Positions 8,620 through 16,893 are shown, numbered from the stretch's first letter. The stretch: 42,226 nucleotides of DNA from Gemmataceae bacterium (GCA_003136315.1 PLDW01000127.1:1-42226), one strand, 5' to 3'. Notes: a model not told the origin generated them from the sequence alone. A program made the numbers and translations.

Positions 8620-8999
8620 GCGCCCGCTTCGCATACTCGTCTACACGAACACCACCGATCCCTGCTGCCACGGTCATCCTGGCATCACCCAACGACTCCT
8701 CATTGATTCCGGATGTTCCCGCTCAATTTGATACCGCCGCAGACCGAACTGTCGTCCCGCTCCCATTGATCCAACACCTCGGCCTCCAGCCCATTCAACA
8801 GATCAACGCCCACGGGTTTGGGGGAGCGATCCTGAGCATCGGAGTCTTTCGTATTCAGTTCGAACTCCCTGGAGTGCTCTGCCAGTTGATCGACGTGCTG
8901 GGCCTCTCAGACGAGAAGTACGTGCTCATCGGCCGAGACATCCTGAACCAGTTCCGCATCACTTTCGACGGCCCCAATCAGTCCGTCGAATTCCACTGA
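8616..8999 (+). CDS. Retropepsin-like aspartyl protease domain protein
   Basis: The 127-residue protein shows the single-domain retropepsin pattern. The active-site-like motif is AQFDTAADRTVVP (D39-T40-A41, where most pepsins have DTG or DSG), and a second conserved element is VLIGRDILNQFRITFDG. Retropepsins work as homodimers, each subunit giving one Asp. The family here is the bacterial 'gag-polyprotein putative aspartyl protease' type; no reverse transcriptase or capsid gene is near, so it is not a retroelement. It is coupled to the DUF5678-like gene by a 4-base overlap. No signal peptide is evident, so action in the cytoplasm is likely. Confidence 0.7.
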   Translation: MSARFAYSSTRTPPIPAATVILASPNDSSLIPDVPAQFDTAADRTVVPLPLIQHLGLQPIQQINAHGFGGAILSIGVFRIQFELPGVLCQLIDVLGLSDEKYVLIGRDILNQFRITFDGPNQSVEFH

Positions 9000-9018
9000 T
9001 CCCCCACATGGTCCCCCC

Positions 9019-9684
9019 ATGCCACCGATTATCCCCAACCGCTTTCTGGTCCGGATGTGCCATCCCTGCCCGTACGTTCGGGGAGTGCCGAACGATTCGG
9101 ACGATGCCGAACACCTCGTCGACCTACCTGACAGCGCCGCGCTCCAAAACCTCGCCGACCTCGACGAACTCGCCAACTTCGCCGATGTCCGACTGGGCTG
9201 GAACGAGTTCGGGCTCGCTGTACAGGTCCAGGTGAAAGGCAAAGCCCAACCACCTGTGGGGGACGCCGACCGGCCCAAGACCTCCGATGGGCTCACTCTC
9301 TGGGTCGACACCCGAGACGCCCGCGCCAGTCACCGGGCTACCCGGTTCTGCCACCAGTTCCACTTCCTCCCGGCCGCAGGCGGGGCCGACAAGGACGAGC
9401 CGGCCTTCGCCCAGACGAAGATCAATCGGGCTCTTCAAGATGCCCCGCTGTGCAATCCCGGCGACGTGCCATTTCGGGGGCTGCAAGTCAAAGGGGGGTA
9501 TCGGCTGGAAGCGTTTCTGCCCACGGCCGTGCTGAGTGGGTTCGATCCGGAGCAACACCCCCGACTCGGTGTGTATTATGCCGTCCGCGACCAGGAACTC
9601 GGGGATCAGTTCCTGAGCGTTAATGGCGATTTCCCCTTTGCCGACGACCCATCGTTATGGGCGGTGCTGGAGTTGGTGAAGTAA
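9019..9684 (+). CDS. Carbohydrate-binding (CBM9/DOMON)-like protein
   Basis: The 221-residue protein resembles single-domain proteins with a family 9 carbohydrate-binding, DOMON-like fold. The pattern TSDGLTLWVDTRDARASHRA followed by CHQFHFLP, and later GYRLEAFLPTAVLSGFDPE, matches the strand order seen in such planctomycete proteins, where SDGL...DTRD is a recurrent motif. No signal peptide is visible from this start, which is unusual for a glycan-binding protein and may mean an intracellular role or a misjudged start. It begins 19 bases after the retropepsin stop and may belong to the same transcript. Confidence 0.55.
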   Translation: MPPIIPNRFLVRMCHPCPYVRGVPNDSDDAEHLVDLPDSAALQNLADLDELANFADVRLGWNEFGLAVQVQVKGKAQPPVGDADRPKTSDGLTLWVDTRDARASHRATRFCHQFHFLPAAGGADKDEPAFAQTKINRALQDAPLCNPGDVPFRGLQVKGGYRLEAFLPTAVLSGFDPEQHPRLGVYYAVRDQELGDQFLSVNGDFPFADDPSLWAVLELVK

Positions 9685-9693
9685 GGTTCGGCG

Positions 9694-9742
9694 GAGAGAA
9701 CCTAACCGCCCAACCCCCTTCCCTGAAAAAGGGAGGGGGAGC
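9694..9742. repeat. Third copy of the GAGAACCTAACC element, hairpin form
   Basis: GAGAACCTAACCGCCCAACC is followed by a hairpin: CCCCCTTCCCT (9714-9724) pairs with AGGGAGGGGG (9730-9739), with one bulged T. It matches one arm of the repeat at 1690-1926. Placed 10 bases after a stop codon, it may also act as a transcription terminator. Confidence 0.65.
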
Positions 9743-9846
9743 CGGAGCGTGGCTTAATCCCCTCTCATTCCAGGATCAGGATTTTGGCCGGTGGTCCTCA
9801 GACCCTGTTCACCCCGCACGTTATTGGCAATTCCAAAAAACCGCAG

Positions 9847-9875
9847 TTGACACTCGGGACAGCCTACGTAATGAT
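9847..9875 (+). promoter_or_regulatory. Sigma70-like promoter of the blaI-M56 operon
   Basis: A perfect -35 box TTGACA (9847-9852) is followed after 17 bases by AATGAT (9870-9875, four of six matches to TATAAT). The BlaI start lies 40 bases downstream. The -10 region overlaps the TACGTA dyad, as expected for repression by BlaI. Confidence 0.6.
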
Positions 9876-9880
9876 ACGTA
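9865..9880. promoter_or_regulatory. Operator-like dyad TACGTA-N4-TACGTA
   Basis: Two perfect TACGTA palindromes (9865-9870 and 9875-9880) separated by ATGA form a dyad over the -10 box. A further half-like CCGTAC lies at 9890-9895. BlaI/MecI operators are dyads with TACA/TGTA-type cores overlapping their promoters, so this is the likely autoregulatory site; the exact sequence differs from the classical one. Confidence 0.5.
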
Positions 9881-9914
9881 CTAATTGATCCGTACTCACT
9901 GCACACACACTGAC

Positions 9915-10319
9915 ATGGCCGGAAAGAAACAACTCGCGATCACGGAGCGGCAGTTCGCCGTCCTGGAACTCCTCTGGGAGCACGGGCCGCAAACGGTCCG
10001 GGAGGTGCTCGACCGCCTGCCGGACGGTGACGACCTCCCGTATACGACTGTTCTGGGGCTGCTCCAGGGGATGGAGAAGGCGGGACTGGTCGCCCACGGG
10101 AGCGAACAGCCAGCCCACCGCTACCGACCAACCGTGACCCGGGTCGAGGCCACCGGAACCCTTCTTGGGGATTTCGTCCAGCGGTTCTTCCGGGGGTCTG
10201 CCGAGCGGCTCATCCTGGGGCTCGTCGACGCCCGGCAGTTGTCAGCCGATGAACTCCGGGCAATCGAGGAGAAACTGGTCCACCCAGCCCCACCACCAAC
10301 CCCCCGGAGGAAGAAGTGA
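9915..10319 (+). CDS. BlaI/MecI/CopY-family transcriptional repressor
   Basis: The 134-residue protein has a winged-helix N-terminus typical of BlaI: ITERQFAVLELLWEHGPQTV, the recognition helix region LPYTTVLGLLQGMEKAGLV, and the wing with HRYRPTVTR. The C-terminal helices (DFVQRFFRGSAERLILGLVD, then LSADELRAIEEKL) form the dimer part, where the cognate M56 protease normally cleaves. In the family it represses its own operon until the sensor protease inactivates it. Its stop overlaps the M56 start (TGATG at 10317-10321), so the two are translationally coupled. A promoter and a dyad operator lie directly upstream. Confidence 0.88.
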   Translation: MAGKKQLAITERQFAVLELLWEHGPQTVREVLDRLPDGDDLPYTTVLGLLQGMEKAGLVAHGSEQPAHRYRPTVTRVEATGTLLGDFVQRFFRGSAERLILGLVDARQLSADELRAIEEKLVHPAPPPTPRRKK

Positions 10320-13300
10320 TGACCGATCTCGCTACGGGTTGGATCGGGCTTCTAGCGGACTGGTCGGTCCGCTGGAGCGTGCTGATCTTTGGCCTGATCC
10401 TTCTCTTTTCCGCCCGACCTCCACGAGCGGTCGCGACCCGGCTGTGGCTGGCCCGGCTGGTCCTCATTGGCGGACTGCTGTTGCCGCTGACACCGCAGTG
10501 GTGGGCCGTCCCGGTCCCGCGACCAGCCGCGAGCAATCACGAACTGGCCGACCAAGCCATTGCGTTATCAACAGCCGACTCGGCAATCAACCAATCAACC
10601 CATGCCAGGATTCGGTTCGAGCCACAACCCGGGAGAGGGGAAGCGGGATCGGAGTCGGACTCCGTTGCAGCTACGAATCACGAAAGTCCGAAAGACGAAA
10701 ACACGAAGGGATGGGAAACGGGATCGGGGTCGGACTCTGTTGCAACCTCGGCCCTTGTCGCCCTCCCCGAAGGAGAGCCGATCACCAGCGTGGCCACCCA
10801 AACCGAGTCTCTCTCACCCACGACTTCGCGTTTCGACTGGCCGTTGATCCTGTCCGTAGCGTGGCTGGCCGGGTGCGGGTTTTGCCTCTGCCGTCTGATT
10901 GCCGGGAGGTGGTGGCTGACCCGGGTTCGCCGGGCCGCGGTCCCGGTCGAAGAGGTCTTCTGCAATGAACTGGATGCGGTCCGGGCGGAACTCGGTGTCT
11001 GCCGGCCAGTGGTACTGTTGACATCCCCGGCGGTGGCTGGCCCTGCACTCTTCGGGGGGCGACGACCGGCCATTGTGGTTCCCCCGGACTGGTCAACACT
11101 CCCGGCCTCCGACCGTCGTGCTACGTTGCTCCACGAACTCACCCACATTCACCACCGCGACGACTGGGCCAGGGTGGCCGAGGAACTCGTCCGGGCGGTG
11201 TTCTTCTTCCACCCACTGGTCCGCTGGCTCCTCGCCCAACTGGCCCGCGAGCGGGAACATCGCTGTGACGCGGCTGCCGTCCGACATGGGGTTCCACCTC
11301 GTGAGCTTGCCTGGATTCTCGTCACCTTGATCCGACGGCTTGGGCCAGGCCGCTCGGTTCTCAGCCCGGCAGCAGCGATCCCAATGGCTCACCGAAATTC
11401 TATGTCAGAGCGGATTCACCAACTGATGGAGGACGATATGACCCGCTGGAGCAAACCCCTCTCGAACGCCCGAGCAACCTGGACCGCCGTCGTGATCCTC
11501 GGACTCTGTGCGGCGCTGGGTGGAGCGGGATTGGCCGCTGACCCAATCGACCCGCCCCCATCGCCAGCTCCCAAGGCCGCTGACCCCCAGAAGGCCCCTG
11601 ATGCGGCCAGCGTGATCCGGGGGAGTGTCAAGGACAAGGCAGGAAATGCAGTCGCCGGTGCCACCGTCATCGCATCTCGGGCGGACCTGACCGGCGACAA
11701 GCGAACCACGATCACCGACGCTTCCGGGCACTTCGCGTTCGGCCCAGACCCCAGGCCAGCAGGTGCGAGCACATTGATTTACACCAACGTCGTGGCGGTG
11801 AAGGACGGGTTCGCGCCAGGTGTCGGGAGCCACTTGTCGAATGCCCCTGCCGAGGTCGTCATCACCCTCCCCGACGCCACCGAGTACGAGGGGACAGTCA
11901 AGGACACATTCGGTAAGCCCATCGCCGGGGCTGAAGTCGAGTTTGGGACCGTGTCTCGCTCCGGGAATGCAGCCAGTTGGGGCTATGTATACGCCATTCA
12001 AACCCGTGGGACACCGGCCGACAAATACTATCATACGATCACTGACGCAACCGGAGCGTTCCGGTTCACCACCGTCCCGGTTGGGGCCGAATTGATCTTC
12101 CGTGCGACCGCTTCCAAGTTCGCGGTGGCAGACACCAGTTTCGGTGGACCCAAGCGCATTCATGTCGCCGAGCCGGGGGCGAAGCCTGCGAACCTCACCC
12201 TCCAGCCGGAAGCGGTCATTCGCGGGCAAGTCACATGCAAGGTATCAGGCGTTGCTTTGACAAGTCTTTCGATCCGAGCCCAGGGCACCGGGAACCTCCA
12301 CGGCCTCTCTCCGACTGTCACACCCGATGCCGGGGGGCGCATCGAGTTCCGCAGCCTTCCCGCCGGGGACTACAACGTTTATCTGATTCACCAACCCAAC
12401 GCTCGCGGAGTCGCCACCGGGACAGCCATCACGGTCAAAGCCGGCGAAACGGCGGAAGTGAAACTGGATCTGGTCGAGGGAGTCGAGGTCACCGGCCTGG
12501 TTCGTGTGAAGGACACACAGGAACCGCTGGCAGGTGTCACTGTGATTGGCACCGAAACAGACTTTCCAATGCTCCACGATGCCCCACGAGTGACCACCGA
12601 CGCGACCGGCCGATTCCGTCTCCGCCTCCCTCCTGGGGAAGCCCAGATCATGCTCTGGGCCATGCCCAAAGGATTCGCCCAACCCAGCAATTTCTGGGAG
12701 CGCCGCAAAGTGAACGTCCCGGCAACAGGTGGGCCGATCGAACTCCCCGAACCATTCGAGGCGGTCCGAGTGTCCGACGGCCTGACCGGCCGGGTCACCG
12801 ATGCCGCCGGAAAGCCGCTCGGGCACGCCAAGGTATCGGCCCTTCAGCACTCAAGCGTGTGCGGGAATTTCTCTACCGAACCCGTAACAGCCAGTTTTGA
12901 CGGTCAATTCTCCCTCAAATATTCACCCAACGGCCCACTCGAAGTCGGCCGGAGCGTGCCCTTGCGGGTGGTCACATCCGACGGCCAGACGTTCGAGACC
13001 TCCGCACTGCTCCCGAAAACCGGTGTCGCGGAGATTCGAGTGCCGACGCTACCGGGGATCGCCGGGCCACAGGATGTGAAGCCGGAAGAATTCGCCGGGG
13101 TCGTCGTTGACGAAACCGGCAAGCCCCTACCGGGAGTCAAGGTTCATGTCTGGGACTGGGTCGACCGCCCCGAGAACTACACCTTCACCGGCCCCGACGG
13201 AGTCTTCCGACTCAAGGACTGTGGACGCAACAAGCAGATTCAGGTCCGGTTCCGAAAGGATGGATACTCGCCGGTCATGATGACCCATCAACCGGTCGGG

Positions 13301-14524
13301 GTGAAAGGGCTCGTGATCGCCCTCGACAAGGCAACCTACTTCGAAGGGGTGGTCCGGGGGCCGGACGGCAAGCCAGTCGCCGATGCGGTGATCCGAGCCG
13401 ACCAGGGGATGAAGGTGCTTGATGGGGGCATCGCAACCCAAAATTGGACCCAAACAACCACCGGGCCAGACGGCCGCTATCGGCTGTACGTCCAGCCCGA
13501 CGAGTACGAATTCCATGTCAAGGCGGCCAAAATCGGTGTCGCCCGGCTGCCAAAGACCGGGATCGGGCACGGTGACAAGCGAACGCTCGACATCGCTCTC
13601 CAGGCGGGTATCACTTTCCGGGCACGGGTAGTCGATTCCGTCACCGGCCGCCCAGCCCCCGGGCTACGTCTCCATGACTGGCAGGAGAAATCGGTCGACG
13701 GCACATCGGACGCCCGCGGCGAGATCACCATCACCGACTTGCTGCCCGGCGAGTTCCAATTCTCCGTGGAATCGAACGCCTACGCCCGGTGGTGGTCCGA
13801 CGACACGGCCCACGACTACGAGCGGAAGAGGATCGACGATCCGAAGACCGGGTGGCAACGGAACTTTGACAGGCTGACGTTCGTCCTGAAGCCTGGGATG
13901 GAACCTGTGACGATCACCGCCGAACCAGTCGTCCGGGTGACCGGGCGAGTGGTCGATCCCGACGGCAAGCCAGTCGGCGGGGCCACGGTCGCCCCAGCCC
14001 GGACAGGGTCAGGGAATTCCCTGACCGGCGACACCCGGTTCAGTGTCAAGACAAAGCCAGACGGGACGTTCATCATGACCCTCCCGGCAAGTGGGGCGGC
14101 CAGGTACAACCTTGTCTGCCACGACGGGGATTACCAGGAGTGGCGGAAGTGGGCCAACGGTATCCTGCCGCCGATCACCACAACACCCGGCCAGGTGATC
14201 GATGGGGTAACGCTGGCTCTGACCCGCCCGGGGGTGCTACGAGGCAAGGTGGTGGATGCGAAAGGTCGGCCAGTGGCCGGGCGAGAAGTCTTCGCACAAT
14301 CCACAGACAAGTTTGAAAACCGCTATTACGATCCGACTACCCAAACGAAGGCCGATGGCACGTTCGAGTTGAAGTTTCTCCGTCCAACCGAGCATCTGGT
14401 ACGAGTCGCCCCGTACTGGGTGGATGGCGTCGAACCGCCCGGATCGACCCGGACCTTGATCTTCAAGCCAGGGGAGGTCGTCGAGAACCTGACCCTGGTC
14501 GCGGGTGAAGAGCCAGCGAAGTAG
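10319..14524 (+). CDS. BlaR1-type M56 metalloprotease sensor with about ten carboxypeptidase-regulatory-like repeats
   Basis: The 1401-residue membrane protein starts with TM helices, a variable linker, another TM helix near residue 170 and the M56 zinc-protease domain: HELTHIHH (H272-E273...H276) and the downstream EREHRCDAAA. A last TM (about 385-405) leads to an exported region of about 970 residues. This holds roughly ten units of the carboxypeptidase regulatory-like (transthyretin-type) pattern G-x-V-x-D-x-x-GKP-x-x-GA-x-V, for example VKDKAGNAVAGATV, VTDAAGKPLGHAKV and VVDPDGKPVGGATV. BlaR1 has a penicillin-binding sensor at this place; none is seen here. The frame could start at GTG 10316, but ATG 10319 is 8 bases after GGAGG. 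The ligand is unknown; a polysaccharide or envelope signal is inference. Confidence 0.85.
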   Translation: MTDLATGWIGLLADWSVRWSVLIFGLILLFSARPPRAVATRLWLARLVLIGGLLLPLTPQWWAVPVPRPAASNHELADQAIALSTADSAINQSTHARIRFEPQPGRGEAGSESDSVAATNHESPKDENTKGWETGSGSDSVATSALVALPEGEPITSVATQTESLSPTTSRFDWPLILSVAWLAGCGFCLCRLIAGRWWLTRVRRAAVPVEEVFCNELDAVRAELGVCRPVVLLTSPAVAGPALFGGRRPAIVVPPDWSTLPASDRRATLLHELTHIHHRDDWARVAEELVRAVFFFHPLVRWLLAQLAREREHRCDAAAVRHGVPPRELAWILVTLIRRLGPGRSVLSPAAAIPMAHRNSMSERIHQLMEDDMTRWSKPLSNARATWTAVVILGLCAALGGAGLAADPIDPPPSPAPKAADPQKAPDAASVIRGSVKDKAGNAVAGATVIASRADLTGDKRTTITDASGHFAFGPDPRPAGASTLIYTNVVAVKDGFAPGVGSHLSNAPAEVVITLPDATEYEGTVKDTFGKPIAGAEVEFGTVSRSGNAASWGYVYAIQTRGTPADKYYHTITDATGAFRFTTVPVGAELIFRATASKFAVADTSFGGPKRIHVAEPGAKPANLTLQPEAVIRGQVTCKVSGVALTSLSIRAQGTGNLHGLSPTVTPDAGGRIEFRSLPAGDYNVYLIHQPNARGVATGTAITVKAGETAEVKLDLVEGVEVTGLVRVKDTQEPLAGVTVIGTETDFPMLHDAPRVTTDATGRFRLRLPPGEAQIMLWAMPKGFAQPSNFWERRKVNVPATGGPIELPEPFEAVRVSDGLTGRVTDAAGKPLGHAKVSALQHSSVCGNFSTEPVTASFDGQFSLKYSPNGPLEVGRSVPLRVVTSDGQTFETSALLPKTGVAEIRVPTLPGIAGPQDVKPEEFAGVVVDETGKPLPGVKVHVWDWVDRPENYTFTGPDGVFRLKDCGRNKQIQVRFRKDGYSPVMMTHQPVGVKGLVIALDKATYFEGVVRGPDGKPVADAVIRADQGMKVLDGGIATQNWTQTTTGPDGRYRLYVQPDEYEFHVKAAKIGVARLPKTGIGHGDKRTLDIALQAGITFRARVVDSVTGRPAPGLRLHDWQEKSVDGTSDARGEITITDLLPGEFQFSVESNAYARWWSDDTAHDYERKRIDDPKTGWQRNFDRLTFVLKPGMEPVTITAEPVVRVTGRVVDPDGKPVGGATVAPARTGSGNSLTGDTRFSVKTKPDGTFIMTLPASGAARYNLVCHDGDYQEWRKWANGILPPITTTPGQVIDGVTLALTRPGVLRGKVVDAKGRPVAGREVFAQSTDKFENRYYDPTTQTKADGTFELKFLRPTEHLVRVAPYWVDGVEPPGSTRTLIFKPGEVVENLTLVAGEEPAK
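10644..10744. repeat. Direct repeat and CGAAA-rich insert inside the M56 linker
   Basis: A 26-bp sequence at 10644-10669 recurs at 10719-10744 with two mismatches, period 75 bp (25 codons). Both encode GS(E/G)SDSVA. The segment between them contains a CGAAA-type purine repeat (GAATCACGAAAGTCCGAAAG and onward, about 10675-10709), similar to intergenic repeats common in planctomycetes. The reading frame is kept. Confidence 0.6.
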
Positions 14525-14845
14525 CGATGGGACAATGGCGTGGGTCACCAGTGACCCGGAGGGAATCAATCGCTACAGGCAAGCGGCAGGGAGACATATC
14601 CCAGGAACGGGTGGCCTTTCTCACCACCCCCTTGTGTGGGGAAGGTCGTCGCGAAGCAGGCGGGGGGGTGGAGCTTTTCGAGTGGTGAAGGCTTACCCCC
14701 TCACCGTCAGGCAACGGCGAAAGCGTGACTCAACTGCGACGCCCGCGGAACTCCGCGGGCGTCGTGCGTTCCGGTAGCAGATCGGGGCGGAACGTGATAG
14801 CTTGACGTCAGATGGGATCGAGTACCCCGAACGGCGGCCCGAGCA
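14525..14845. other. Intergenic region between the M56 and ATPase genes
   Basis: No gene is seen in this 321-bp stretch. It contains one strong hairpin at 14737-14764 (listed separately) and a possible -10-like TGATAGCTT near 14792, about 45 bases before the ATPase start. Confidence 0.5.
14737..14764. terminator. Strong GC hairpin, possible terminator
   Basis: A perfect 12-bp stem, CGACGCCCGCGG (14737-14748) with CCGCGGGCGTCG (14753-14764), has a 4-base AACT loop. There is no T-run after it, so its role as an intrinsic terminator is uncertain; it may instead insulate the ATPase gene pair from the M56 operon. Confidence 0.5.
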
Positions 14846-15988
14846 ATGATCCAACACGCAAAATTCCAGAACTTCAAGGCCCTGCGGAACGTGGAGATCA
14901 CGTTTGACTCGCGGCTGACGGTACTTGTCGGCCCAAACGGGTCCGGGAAGACGAGCGTGTTGCAGGGGATTCACTTTTTGACACAGTTGGCGGTTCTGCA
15001 GCTGGCCGATCAGGACTATGATATTGCGAAAGTGGTGGGGCTTTCCTCGCTTAGCGACCCCTCACAGCCAGTCATTTTAGAGCTTGCTGGCCACAGAAAA
15101 AATCCTTATGGTCCCTACCAAGCGGCAATCAATTATCAACAAGAACATTATATTACGGGTACATTGTCTACTCCTGCAGTGAGTAACGATAAATTCTGGC
15201 AAGTAGAGTCGGAGCAAAGACCTGACGGGCAGTGGTTACCTGGGGTACGTTTGGAGACGTTCGCCACCGAAGACGCGATCAGTTTCGATACTTCCGTATT
15301 CATCCGATTTAGTGCTGCACGGCTGGCGGCGCCCACTCTGATCCGCAACTACCCGCCGCAAGTTGGAAGGGACGGAACGGGGCTGGCCGCCGCACTCGGC
15401 TATATTAAATCGAAATACCCGGATCGATTCGATGAGATCGTGAGTACTTTTTCTCGCGTGATCCCAGGGGTGGTGGGTGTGCGGTTTGATAAAGAACGTG
15501 TCCCGGATGTGGGCGCGTATGAGGATGTTTTGCTCCTCGATTTCAAGGGGGCCAAGGGAGTCATCGCAAATCAGGTCAGCAGCGGAACGTTGTTCGCCCT
15601 GGGTTTGCTGACCGTCCTCCTCGCGCCGGAGGCGCCGAATGTCGTGTTGCTTGACGACCTCGATCACGGTCTTCATCCCAAAGCTCAGATGGAACTGGTT
15701 GATGTGTTCCGTAAGCTGATCGAGCAAAATCCAAACCTCCAGATCATTGCAACTTCGCATTCGCCGTACATTCTGGACCGTTTGGAGTGGAATGAGGTTA
15801 AAGTCACTGCACTCGTCGATGACGGGTCGGCTGTCTGCGTACCCTTGACCGATCACCCCCTCTACCCGAAATGGAAGGAGGCAATGTCTCCGGGCGAGTT
15901 CTGGAGCCATCTCGGGGATGATTGGGTCAAGAAACCGGCTCCGCCTGAACCTACACCGACACCCGAACCCGCCCCGGTCGCCCCATGA
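14846..15988 (+). CDS. AAA (ABC-type/OLD-like) ATPase, first gene of a two-gene module
   Basis: The 380-residue protein has a Walker A motif GPNGSGKT (29-36, K35) right after the N-terminal strand FQNFKALRNVEITF, typical of SMC/RecF/OLD-type ATPases. It has an ABC-signature-like SSGTLFALGLL, a Walker B region VVLLDDLDHGLHP (D270/D271) and the H-loop ATSHSPYILDRL. The acidic residue after Walker B is Asp instead of Glu. No nuclease domain is fused. The start codon of the TOPRIM-like gene overlaps its stop (ATGA at 15985-15988). Such ATPase plus TOPRIM pairs are known in phage defence (OLD, Gabija, PARIS, AbiL families); assignment to any of these is not certain. The central part (15000-15300) is less GC-rich than the flanks. 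Confidence 0.85.
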   Translation: MIQHAKFQNFKALRNVEITFDSRLTVLVGPNGSGKTSVLQGIHFLTQLAVLQLADQDYDIAKVVGLSSLSDPSQPVILELAGHRKNPYGPYQAAINYQQEHYITGTLSTPAVSNDKFWQVESEQRPDGQWLPGVRLETFATEDAISFDTSVFIRFSAARLAAPTLIRNYPPQVGRDGTGLAAALGYIKSKYPDRFDEIVSTFSRVIPGVVGVRFDKERVPDVGAYEDVLLLDFKGAKGVIANQVSSGTLFALGLLTVLLAPEAPNVVLLDDLDHGLHPKAQMELVDVFRKLIEQNPNLQIIATSHSPYILDRLEWNEVKVTALVDDGSAVCVPLTDHPLYPKWKEAMSPGEFWSHLGDDWVKKPAPPEPTPTPEPAPVAP

Positions 15989-16722
15989 GCTGGTCCATTG
16001 CAATCGTCTGTGAGGCCCCGGCCGATCGGGAAACGGCCTCCTCTCTGGCCGCTCGGGTGGTCTGCGATGCCGTCAACTGGATGGAACCTGAGTATCTCGT
16101 TTACCGCGGCTTCCGCCCTACTGATCCACATCTGCTGTGGATTGATGTATTCACCCAAGCTGGGACATACAGGTTTCCGAAGATCGGGCTCATGCGCGGT
16201 GAGCCGGGTTCTCCAGATGCCCACGCCGCGACTCGCGCTTTGCTGCTGCTTACCCGTCTGAAGATTGATATCGGTCCAGTCGATGCGGTCTTCCTGATCC
16301 GTGATTCGGACAACGATCTGTCACGACGGGACGGGCTGAATCAAGCACGGGATCGAGAACAATGGCCGTTCCCTGTCGTGATCGGCTTCGCGCACACCAA
16401 ACGCGAATGCTGGCATATCGCTGGGTTCCAGGCCGAGGACGAACAGGAACAACAGCGACTGGATGAGTTGAACGAGGAACTCGGCGGCGATCCTTGCACC
16501 CGGTCCGAGGAATTGACCGCCAAACACGACTACGACAAACGAAGTGCCAAACGAGTTCTTAAAGTGTTGACTAACGGTGACCCCGAGCGGCAGCAGCGGT
16601 GCCTGACCGCGCTCCCGCTCGACGAACTTGCCCGGAGAGGCAAAAACAACGGGTTGGCCGATTTCCTCACCGAACTTCGGCAGCACCTGCTCCCGCTGTT
16701 TGGCGCTGTCCCGCCCAATTAG
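15985..16722 (+). CDS. TOPRIM-like (DUF4276-type) protein, partner of the ATPase
   Basis: The 245-residue protein shows a TOPRIM-like acidic pattern: VCEAPADRETA near the N-terminus (E10) and AVFLIRDSDND (D107, D109, D111) after a beta strand. It then has VVIGFAHTKRECWHIAGF, a stretch found in DUF4276-like proteins. TOPRIM domains use Glu and DxD to bind metal for nuclease action. It is translated by coupling with the upstream ATPase gene (4-base overlap), which supports a joint complex. The C-terminal half is mostly helical with a conserved-looking DYDKRSAKRVLK. A DUF4276/AbiL-like toxin component is the closest fit by eye; nuclease activity is inference. Confidence 0.65.
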   Translation: MSWSIAIVCEAPADRETASSLAARVVCDAVNWMEPEYLVYRGFRPTDPHLLWIDVFTQAGTYRFPKIGLMRGEPGSPDAHAATRALLLLTRLKIDIGPVDAVFLIRDSDNDLSRRDGLNQARDREQWPFPVVIGFAHTKRECWHIAGFQAEDEQEQQRLDELNEELGGDPCTRSEELTAKHDYDKRSAKRVLKVLTNGDPERQQRCLTALPLDELARRGKNNGLADFLTELRQHLLPLFGAVPPN

Positions 16723-16803
16723 CGAGCGGTGGGTGGACCTCTCGCCGCTTCCCAGGGTTTCGACGGAAGTCCGGCTCCACCCTGGGCTGGTGTGAAAATC
16801 GAG

Positions 16804-16893
16804 GAAACAAAAGCGGCGGAAAAGCGCTGTACTCTAAAAAAGGGATGCTCATGACTAATTTGGAGTGCGGCGCTTTTCCGCCGCTTTTGTTTC
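16804..16893. repeat. MITE-like inverted repeat, perfect 24-bp arms
   Basis: GAAACAAAAGCGGCGGAAAAGCGC (16804-16827, arm of 24 bp) pairs perfectly with 16870-16893. The arms extend imperfectly inward for about 8 more bases (CGCTGTACTC against GAGTGCGGCG). The 42-bp centre has no coding content. It lies between convergent genes, so it could also act as a bidirectional terminator. Confidence 0.7.

Noticed and set aside
8616..8999. Retroelement origin of the retropepsin-like gene
   Set aside because: No reverse transcriptase, integrase or repeats flank it; bacterial single-domain retropepsins are common.
10319..14524. Beta-lactam resistance sensor (BlaR1 proper)
   Set aside because: The exported part has repeat beta-sandwich units and no visible penicillin-binding motif, and no beta-lactamase gene is adjacent.
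14846..16722. Firm call as a PARIS (AriA/AriB) or Gabija system
   Set aside because: The ATPase and TOPRIM-like features fit the general class, but the partner looks closer to DUF4276 than to DUF4435, and no UvrD-like helicase is present.
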